In this document: positions 36,717 through 42,991 of the stretch, piece by piece | Layout: every line of letters begins with the position of its first letter | How positions within the stretch are numbered: the stretch's first letter is position 1 | Origin: Paludibacteraceae bacterium | GTDB lineage: Bacteria > Bacteroidota > Bacteroidia > Bacteroidales > Paludibacteraceae | DNA length: 64,000 bases | Direction: 5' to 3' | Assembly: GCA_024405875.1 (NCBI GenBank) | Contig: JAKSOA010000001.1 | Span: 62,001-126,000 of the forward strand | Notes under the pieces: model-generated | The model's database searches: none | Told to the model about the DNA's origin: nothing | Seen by the model: the letters and a program-made list of their open reading frames with translations, nothing else | Made by a program: the position numbers and the translations under genes

Positions 36717-37943
36717 ATGAAAACATATAACGTGCGTGGCAGACGCGTGGTGCTTGACAGAGATGTAGCGGCAGCGTTAGGTGTAGAAACCAGACGCATG
36801 AATGAACAAGTCAAACGAAACAAAGAAAAATTTCTATCTGATTCAGTTTTTCAATTGACAAAAGAAGAATGGCAAAATTTATCAAATTTTAGTTTGATGC
36901 CGAAAATTGCGACATCAAACAGTAGTAAAAGAGGTGGTGTACGAAAACTTCCTTTTGCCTTCACTGAGGCAGGCGTTCAGGTGCTGAAAACTCTTATGAA
37001 AAGCAGTGTGGATATTGACTTTTCTGATGAGCCTCCACTACCTACCATCTATGAAGAATCGTGGAATGAAGGTACTGTAGTACTGTATCAACCTAATGAA
37101 AATCTAAAAATTGATGTGCGCGTGGAGAACGAAACAGTGTGGCTTATGCAGGAACAGATGGCACTGCTTTTTGGCACAAAAAGACAAGCGATTTCCAAAC
37201 ACATCAATAATATTTATGAGGTTGGAGAGCTTGATAAAAATCAAACATGTTCCATTTTGGAACAAGTTCAAACAGAAGGAGGAAAGTATGTAACAAGAAA
37301 GATTTCCATCTACAATTTAGATATGATTATCTCTGTAGGATATAGGGTAAACACTAAAAATGGAATTGCTTTCCGTCAATGAGCTACAAACGTACTAAAA
37401 GGAATACTTTTGCATAGGCACTACTATGATTCACGCATTGATAAAATGGAACACACCATATCAGACAATACAAATAGAATAAAATATCTTGAGCAAAAAG
37501 TAGAACTTATTGTTGACACCAAACTGCCACCCACCGAGATGGTGTTTTATGAGGGCGAGAACTTTAAGGCATACGATTTTCTGTGCACTCTAATAGAGTC
37601 TGCTCAAAAAAGAATTGTATTGATAGATAACTACATAGACAGAAAGGTTCTTCTGATGCTCAACAAACGGGCAAAAGGAGTATCAGCAACCGTATATACC
37701 AATCACAAAACCCTATCAGACCCACAGATACAATTAGATTTTACAGAAGCAAATAAAAAGCGTGAGGCACCGCTAATTCAGATGTTAGAGATTAAGAATG
37801 ACCACGACAGATTCCTAATCATAGACAACACATCCTATCTTTTAGGTCCATCAATAAAGGACGCAGGAGTCAACAGATGTGCCGTAGTGAAAATGATTTC
37901 AGCACCAGATAAGATTCTGAAGGATTTAATATTAATTCATTAA
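36717..37943 (+). pseudogene. ORF6N-RhuM-type protein gene split by an in-frame TGA
   Basis: Two open stretches lie in the same frame, separated by TGA at 37380-37382. The first (221 residues) has an ORF6N DNA-binding domain (RGRRVVLDRDVAAALGVETR; LPFAFTEAGV) and the start of a RhuM domain (VWLMQEQMALLFGTKRQAIS; VGYRVNTKNGIAFRQ). The second resumes with ATNVLKGILL and a coiled coil, and ends in a phospholipase-D-like half with HDRFLIIDN. Family members read FRQWAT here, so the TGA replaces a Trp codon. The rest is intact, so the lesion looks recent, or is a sequence error. ORF6N and RhuM proteins are common in phage and accessory regions. Confidence 0.8.
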
Positions 37944-38017
37944 AAATACTTTACATAAGTTGGGGTTCACCTCTACTAATCTATGAAATTAATTCGAACC
38001 TCTATTATTACTATTGG

Positions 38018-38168
38018 CTTACACACACTTAGTATACTGAAAAAAAATATGTTATACAAAGGTTCAGTTGTCAAATAATATTTGACAACTGAGTTTCAAG
38101 AGTTGTTAAGTAATTCTTAACAACTGCATTATTAATTAACTTTCAGTCCTTCAGTACATTAAGTATGT
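38018..38168. repeat. Palindrome-rich intergenic element
   Basis: Two strong inverted repeats sit in tandem: CAGTTGTCAAAT/ATTTGACAACTG (38065-38091, loop AAT) and AGTTGTTAAG/CTTAACAACT (38101-38125, loop TAATT). Both share the AGTTGTnAA half-site. They are enclosed by an imperfect outer inverted repeat: ACTTAGTATACTGAA near 38027-38042 and its partner TTCAGTACATTAAGT near 38151-38165. No gene is seen here. It may be an operator pair, a small mobile element or a folded RNA. Confidence 0.6.
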
Positions 38169-38195
38169 AATGATAGATGAATAGCTCTAAGGTTG

Positions 38196-38354
38196 CAAAA
38201 AATTTATGATATCATTTCCGTGTAATACAATTATCTCACGCTGAGTCTTACTCCGGGTCAAATAATTCCTAATAACGCTTTCATGCTTTTACCCTCATAC
38301 AGTTTGCCTCCTATAAGGCCGTGAATTGCTTTCAAAGTTTGTGCAAGCCGAATG
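38196..38354 (-). ncRNA. Predicted tracrRNA of the type II-C CRISPR system
   Basis: Bases 38321-38336 on the plus strand equal repeat positions 4-19 exactly. Read on the minus strand this is a 16-base anti-repeat that would pair with the repeat-derived part of crRNA. Just upstream on that strand is a promoter, and downstream there are small hairpins (GCCT...AGGC and CTCAGCGTGAG). The RNA ends at the palindrome ATGATATCAT followed by AAATTTTTT. The length of about 158 bases is inferred from the promoter and terminator positions. Confidence 0.75.
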
Positions 38355-38358
38355 CAAA

Positions 38359-38391
38359 CAAATTTATTTGATTTGCTGAGGTGAAGCCAAA
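38359..38391 (-). promoter_or_regulatory. tracrRNA promoter
   Basis: On the minus strand, TTTG (38391-38388) and TAAATTTG (38366-38359) are 21 bases apart, an exact match to the phylum's pattern. The start would fall about 5-7 bases downstream, before the anti-repeat. Confidence 0.7.
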
Positions 38392-38398
38392 CTTATGT

Positions 38399-39353
38399 AA
38401 AATTTAGTATCTTTGACATTCATTACAACATATTCGCATACACTCACACCTTTAGTGTCGTTGTGAATTGCTTTCAAAATTTAGTATCTTTGACATTCAT
38501 TACAACTATGTCGGTGAGAGACATTGAAGATATAGAGTTGTGAATTGCTTTCAAAATTTAGTATCTTTGACATTCATTACAACTGCCACCTCCGCATCCA
38601 CACTAACCCAATAGTTGTGAATTGCTTTCAAAATTTAGTATCTTTGACATTCATTACAACTAATTAAAGGCATAAAACTTGCAAGCGGGAGTTGTGAATT
38701 GCTTTCAAAATTTAGTATCTTTGACATTCATTACAACCTATGTTTCTATTAAATTCATCTTCTGCAAGTTGTGAATTGCTTTCAAAATTTAGTATCTTTG
38801 ACATTCATTACAACAAAGGGCAATAGTTCACCCATATTTCCTGTGTTGTGAATTGCTTTCAAAATTTAGTATCTTTGACATTCATTACAACTGTTTTCAG
38901 TAACAAGAACTTCACCACTATGTTGTGAATTGCTTTCAAAATTTAGTATCTTTGACATTCATTACAACGACTGTGAATAAGGAGTTGTACCACTTACAGT
39001 TGTGAATTGCTTTCAAAATTTAGTATCTTTGACATTCATTACAACTTAAAAGGAGTTTGACCATCATCAATTACTGTTGTGAATTGCTTTCAAAATTTAG
39101 TATCTTTGACATTCATTACAACGACGCATTAGATTTATCAAGATAAAGTTCAGTTGTGAATTGCTTTCAAAATTTAGTATCTTTGACATTCATTACAACA
39201 CAGGTGCAATTACAGCGGCTAAACTTAATGTTGTGAATTGCTTTCAAAATTTAGTATCTTTGACATTCATTACAACATTGTCGCGTAAAAAGAAGTGGAC
39301 TGATATGTTGTGAATTGCTTTCAAAATTTAGTATCTTTGACATTCATTACAAC
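38399..39353 (+). CRISPR. Type II-C CRISPR array, 12 full repeats plus a 31-base half repeat
   Basis: Twelve identical 47-base repeats start at 38460 and recur every 77 bases to 39307. All spacers are exactly 30 bases. The repeat begins GTTGTGAATTGC and ends CATTCATTACAAC. At the left end, 38399-38429 is only the last 31 bases of the repeat, giving a twelfth spacer (38430-38459). Past the last full repeat, 39392-39404 holds a degenerate repeat start (GTTGTGATGAATC). Each full repeat holds GTTG and, 21 bases later, TATCTTTG, a Bacteroidota promoter pointing in the plus direction. This predicts crRNAs made of spacer followed by a GTTGTGAATTGC tag. The tag pairs with the predicted tracrRNA. Confidence 0.97.
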
Positions 39354-39405
39354 ACAATATGTGTAAAGTAATGAATTTAAGTCAATTAAACGTTGTGATG
39401 AATCT

Positions 39406-39437
39406 AAAAAATCCAGCCATTAATGACTGGATTTTTT
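39406..39437. terminator. Bidirectional terminator between the array and cas2
   Basis: AAAAATCCAG and CTGGATTTTT form the main stem, with CAT/ATG pairing inside the loop. It ends cas transcripts from the right and array transcripts from the left. Confidence 0.8.
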
Positions 39438-39462
39438 ATTTTATGTACACTATTTTTTAATC

Positions 39463-39795
39463 CTAGAACAACTCAAGTTGCATTGGTTCCGCTGGCTTAG
39501 CCCTACTTTTTTTGCCTGAAAATATTTCTAATGACCCAAATTGTTTATCTGTTATACATAGTATCCCTATATCACCAAAATCAGGCAACATAGCTTTCAC
39601 CCTTCTAATATGCACATCTGCATTCTCCCTGCTTGCACAATGCCTTACATATATTGAGAATTGAAACATAGTAAAGCCGTCACCCATTATACTTTTTCTG
39701 AATTTGGCATACTCCTTCCTATCTTTTTTGGTTTCAGTAGGCAAATCAAAAAACACAAGAATCCACATAACCCTATATTCACTCAACCTATCCAT
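39463..39795 (-). CDS. cas2: CRISPR-associated endonuclease Cas2
   Basis: The protein is 110 residues. The N-terminal strand VMWILVFFDLPTETKKDRK contains the Cas2 metal-binding Asp, and QFSIYVRHCASREN follows. With Cas1 it forms the spacer-integration complex. The gene overlaps cas1 by 8 bases and looks intact. Confidence 0.95.
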   Translation of the reverse strand: MDRLSEYRVMWILVFFDLPTETKKDRKEYAKFRKSIMGDGFTMFQFSIYVRHCASRENADVHIRRVKAMLPDFGDIGILCITDKQFGSLEIFSGKKSRAKPAEPMQLELF

Positions 39796-40723
39796 TCATT
39801 ATGGGGTAAATTATTTTGCGAGACACACCAGCAAAACACTTTTGCACTGATGATGCGGTCTGTGAAGCCGCAACCATCAATGGTCGTCTCTGCCCATCAA
39901 TAACAACTTCAATAGTAGGGATTATCAGTAATTCTCTTTTCCACTCAACCGTTAACTCTGAGGGGCAACCTTTTTCATTTGTTAACCTTATAATAAGAGC
40001 ATCCACGTATGGTCTATATGGTTCCATTATGTCATCGGCAAGACAATAGGCATTGTATCTGTTATGGTGATGGATACCTAATGTTGGCAACAATCCACTG
40101 CACACCAATGCTCTTGCCACAGTTGCACGCAGTATAGCATATCCATAATTCAACAAATTGTTTGGAGAATCCTCTTTTTGTCCTCTAATAAAATCAGGTA
40201 TATTGGGAAATACATTACGCCAGTAATAAACAGCCGCCCTTCCTTCAAGATTATCAGTATCACCACTTTTCACTTCCTTCACCCAACTAAGCATATTCCC
40301 CACTTCCACGCCCCTTAAATTAGATAGAACAGCAGCCTGATTTGCAATTTTGTACTGTACCGTTTGTTGCCACATCTGCTTAAGTAACGGCACTGAAGAA
40401 TCTATTTGTTCTCTAAACCGTTCTGTTTGAATGGTGTTTCCACATAAAGGCAGCATCAATCCTACGGGCAAGTGTGATTTATCACAAGTAACAACCGCAC
40501 AATTATTTTCAAGCAATGCCTCCATCAATCCCTGCGTAATGGTTATTCTCTTATCATCAAGCACAACTACTCCAATATCTTCTATTGGAATAGTACGTAC
40601 TGACTCTTGCTTTACGGAATCAGGCATATTTGATGATTCCACTTCAGGCAATTTAATTACCATCTGTCCATTAGACAATGACAGATATGCTGGATTATTG
40701 AAGCTAAGAGTGCGTTTAATCAT
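39788..40723 (-). CDS. cas1: CRISPR-associated integrase Cas1 (type II)
   Basis: The protein is 311 residues. It starts with IKRTLSFNNPAYLSLSNGQM, typical of type II-C Cas1. Catalytic acidic and His residues lie in LEGRAAVYYW (Glu), LGIHHHNRYNAYCLADDIMEP (His, Asp, split over one helix) and the C-terminal helical domain. It seems intact. Three bases separate it from the cas9 remnant upstream. Confidence 0.95.
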   Translation of the reverse strand: MIKRTLSFNNPAYLSLSNGQMVIKLPEVESSNMPDSVKQESVRTIPIEDIGVVVLDDKRITITQGLMEALLENNCAVVTCDKSHLPVGLMLPLCGNTIQTERFREQIDSSVPLLKQMWQQTVQYKIANQAAVLSNLRGVEVGNMLSWVKEVKSGDTDNLEGRAAVYYWRNVFPNIPDFIRGQKEDSPNNLLNYGYAILRATVARALVCSGLLPTLGIHHHNRYNAYCLADDIMEPYRPYVDALIIRLTNEKGCPSELTVEWKRELLIIPTIEVVIDGQRRPLMVAASQTASSVQKCFAGVSRKIIYPIMNG

Positions 40724-40726
40724 ATA

Positions 40727-41050
40727 TTAATATTCACCTACAGATACTATTTGACCTATATGATTAACTCTAACCTTTACAATACCCTTAATACCATTTA
40801 AACCAAGTTGAGGCTTGTATGCAATGCCAATTAATGTTTTATTTTCCTCTACATTGGTTTCTAAGTGATGTCTAAAGAAATAATTTTTTGTAGCAATTTT
40901 CTGCACTCTAAACAAATTAGGACTTATCAAAGAATAATTATCAGGATTCATTAAATCAATTTCATTAGGGTCAAATTCAGTTTCTGGATTTGGGAAAACA
41001 AAATATTCATTCTGTTTCATTGTAAATAAAAATCTCCAACTATAATCGCG
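40727..41050 (-). pseudogene. cas9: C-terminal fragment of Cas9, interrupted by prophage
   Basis: The last roughly 105 codons of a type II-C Cas9 remain. From the ATG at 41020 a 97-residue piece reads FVFPNPETEFDPNEIDLM, then SPNLFRVQK, HHLET and the terminal GIVKVRVNHIGQIVSVGEY. The frame stays open upstream of that ATG as WRFLFTMKQNEYFVFP, which is how Cas9 proteins of Bacteroidota read at this point. Beyond about 41050 the translation (IWFVKNFTFGF) no longer resembles Cas9. The PAM-interacting end is present, and RuvC, HNH and the REC lobe are absent from the window. Confidence 0.85.
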
Positions 41051-41051
41051 A

Positions 41052-41085
41052 AAACCAAATGTGAAATTTTTTACAAACCAAATGT
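41052..41085. other. Phage-end direct repeats, candidate transposase sites
   Basis: AAACCAAATGT occurs at 41052-41062 and again at 41075-41085, 23 bases apart, directly inside the inferred phage boundary. Mu-type ends carry several roughly 22-base transposase sites, so this spacing fits, although the sequence is not that of Mu. Confidence 0.5.
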
Positions 41086-41098
41086 ATAAAAAATATTT

Positions 41099-41136
41099 AT
41101 AGCAGGGCTCTTTTAATTATAAAAAGTCCTGCTAAT
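41099..41136. terminator. Terminator downstream of the retroelement reverse transcriptase
   Basis: AGCAGG and CCTGCT form the base of a stem that extends through CTCTTTT and AAAAAG, and T or A runs flank it. It lies 25 bases after the RT stop and insulates phage from host transcripts. Confidence 0.7.
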
Positions 41137-41160
41137 TTGTTTTTAAATAGCATTTAAAAA

Positions 41161-42456
41161 CTATTCGTATGCAGTGTAGTTACCGACCTGTTTGATGGTC
41201 GCTATGAAAGGCATTACATCCTTGTCACGTTCCAAACGGTCACGAATAACATCACTGCGAGTGATGAAGTAATGATAATCTTCTGGTTTATCGGGATATG
41301 CAAATTTCACGACAACCTTTGTTTCACCCTTTATTGTGGTTATCAGGTGCTCAAAGAACACAATATCCACGTCAAACAAAGACTTGATGCTTACACGTTT
41401 GTCTTTACCAAGGCCGAACCAGTTTTCAGCCTCCCTGATGTCCTTTAGTCTTTTAAATTCCATATTTTTCTCATATAAAACAATTCTGTCTCCAAAAGTT
41501 TTTCTTAATAAGTTTCTACAGTCAGCGTGTGAACACCATCCGAAATAAGACGCTGTAAACCGCTTAAACTCTTCATCACTCACTTGTGCCTTTTCCAATT
41601 TACGCACTTTCCGTTGCATATTCACTTTCAGTCTTTTCCTGAATGCGGTATGAGTAGGATAAAACTTGTATCCGATAAAATCAATGCCGTACTCCACCGG
41701 TGCAATACGGTAATTCTCTTTTATCGTCAGTTTTAGCAGCGTAAACTGTTCACGCAAGCCGTCCAAAGCCTTGTGAGCCGAGGCTTTGTCAGGCACTACC
41801 AAAATTATGTCATCCATATAGCGGAAATAAAAAGGTGTACGCAAAACCTCTTTAGCCCAATGGTCAACTTTAGACAACACGAGATTTGCAAGATATTGGC
41901 TCGGATAAACACCTATGGCCAGCCCTTCATCGTGTGTGTCGATTATGGCATCAACCATACGGAGTGTCTTAGGACATTTAATAACCCTACGAACCGCCTC
42001 CTTGCATACATCGTGGTCTATTGATTGGTAGAAATGCTTAGCGTCAATCTGGAGAAAGTACCAGTCAGGATGTTCATATAGCACCTGCTGTAACTTGGTT
42101 GCCGCCAAGGTTACACCACGCCCTTTGATGGAACCGTAGGTGTCAGCCGTCAATTTCTCCATAATCAACGGCTTAATCACGTTCATCACGCAGTGGTGTA
42201 GGATTTTGTCCGGGTAGAACTGGGAACAGTGTATATTCCTTTCTTTGGGTTCAAATACCGTAAAGGAGTGTAGAGGATGGAAGCAATAAGTCTCGTCTTG
42301 CAATGATTTCCGGATTTCATCAATGCAATGCTGTCTGTCCTGTAGAAACAGTCTGCGTGCCTTGGTCAGTCGTTTGCCTTTGACCGCCAATTCTGCCGCC
42401 TGTTCCACATTGGAACGTTCACAGACCTTAGACCATAAATTACCGTATCTTTTCAT
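41161..42456 (-). CDS. Diversity-generating retroelement reverse transcriptase
   Basis: This is a 431-residue RT. The catalytic centre is FRYMDDIILVV (YMDD), the first catalytic Asp lies in FLQIDAKHFYQSID, and motif 4 reads GLAIGVYPSQYLANL with the SQ pair typical of DGR RTs in place of the group II intron QG. It copies the template RNA into cDNA with errors at adenines. A template repeat lies 128 bases upstream on the same strand and the matching variable repeat about 2 kb upstream. No Avd accessory gene is visible. Confidence 0.92.
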   Translation of the reverse strand: MKRYGNLWSKVCERSNVEQAAELAVKGKRLTKARRLFLQDRQHCIDEIRKSLQDETYCFHPLHSFTVFEPKERNIHCSQFYPDKILHHCVMNVIKPLIMEKLTADTYGSIKGRGVTLAATKLQQVLYEHPDWYFLQIDAKHFYQSIDHDVCKEAVRRVIKCPKTLRMVDAIIDTHDEGLAIGVYPSQYLANLVLSKVDHWAKEVLRTPFYFRYMDDIILVVPDKASAHKALDGLREQFTLLKLTIKENYRIAPVEYGIDFIGYKFYPTHTAFRKRLKVNMQRKVRKLEKAQVSDEEFKRFTASYFGWCSHADCRNLLRKTFGDRIVLYEKNMEFKRLKDIREAENWFGLGKDKRVSIKSLFDVDIVFFEHLITTIKGETKVVVKFAYPDKPEDYHYFITRSDVIRDRLERDKDVMPFIATIKQVGNYTAYE

Positions 42457-42583
42457 CTATCCTCTCGGCCAATTTTCGGTTTCCCTACTCACAAGCCAAA
42501 CCGCTAAGTTTGTGTTCTGCCGTGCTTCCTTTTCAGGAACGTCGGCAAAGACCACGGAACCCGCCAGTTATACTTTGCAGGAT
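42457..42583 (-). other. Spacer between template repeat and RT
   Basis: This non-coding stretch would form the 3' part of the template RNA in DGRs. No reading frame or terminator is evident. Confidence 0.4.
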
Positions 42584-42672
42584 TTGAGCCGGCGACCCCG
42601 AAAACATAGCCCGCATTGCCGACGTTATTAGCATTGTTAGCACCGCCGACACCAGCGTACAGTTCGGAGCCG
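42584..42672 (-). repeat. DGR template repeat (TR)
   Basis: These 89 bases match 44480-44568 at an offset of 1896. All mismatches are at positions where this copy has A on the minus strand. Read in the frame of the target it encodes ELYAGVGGANNANNVGNAG, with Asn codons AAC and AAT at the changed positions, the signature of a DGR template. The invariant GC-rich end CGGGGTCGCCGGCTC corresponds to the site where cDNA priming is expected. Confidence 0.93.
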
Positions 42673-42703
42673 CCAAGTTCCGGACCTTGTTATTTGATTC
42701 TTT

Positions 42704-42991
42704 TCATTTAACTCTTAATATTTTACTGTCATCCAATTCCAGAGGTAAAATAACACCGTCAATGGTATATCCACCTTTTGCCAGAACGAATGACGATGCA
42801 ACCTTATTTCCTCCAAGACTGTTTACTAAAGCGACATTCTGCAGGGAAAAAGAGCCAGCTATTTTGCAGCCTCCCAAACTGTTTACCAAAGAGACAAACT
42901 GCAATGAGAAGGAGCCTGCAATTTTGTTGCCACCAAGGCTGTCAGACAGCCCAACCCTTTGTAATGAGAAAGACTTAATTAATGCTATCAT
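42704..42991 (-). CDS. Small 20-residue-repeat protein in the DGR cassette
   Basis: The protein is 95 residues. Three consecutive 20-residue units follow the pattern SFSLQxVxLxNSLGGxKIAG, and a degenerate fourth ends in GGYTIDG. The periodicity suggests a small beta-solenoid or leucine-rich fold. It overlaps the end of the DGR target by 17 bases and lies directly upstream of the TR. It is not like Avd, the usual accessory protein. It may be a partner or tip of the tail protein (inference). I do not recognise the family. Confidence 0.6.
   Translation of the reverse strand: MIALIKSFSLQRVGLSDSLGGNKIAGSFSLQFVSLVNSLGGCKIAGSFSLQNVALVNSLGGNKVASSFVLAKGGYTIDGVILPLELDDSKILRVK

Noticed and set aside
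37380..37382. TGA read as Trp or programmed readthrough in the RhuM gene
   Set aside because: All other genes in the window use the standard code, and no readthrough context or RNA structure is seen. A nonsense mutation or sequence error is simpler.
38321..38429. A repeat with a 62-base insertion at the left end of the array
   Set aside because: The left piece (16 bases) is better explained as the tracrRNA anti-repeat: it has its own promoter and terminator on the other strand. The right piece is then a truncated terminal repeat.
38430..39306. Spacers matching the neighbouring prophage
   Set aside because: By eye the longest match was about 11 bases (TCCACACTAAC in the third spacer and near 49501), no more than chance. 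A proper search of all spacers against the full prophage would decide.
40727..41020. An independent 97-residue protein upstream of cas1
   Set aside because: The frame continues upstream of its ATG with Cas9-like residues and the whole piece reads as a Cas9 C-terminus.
41161..42456. Reverse transcriptase as a group II intron or retron
   Set aside because: There is no maturase or endonuclease domain and no retron RNA structure. Motif 4 has SQ rather than QG, and a template/variable repeat pair is present.
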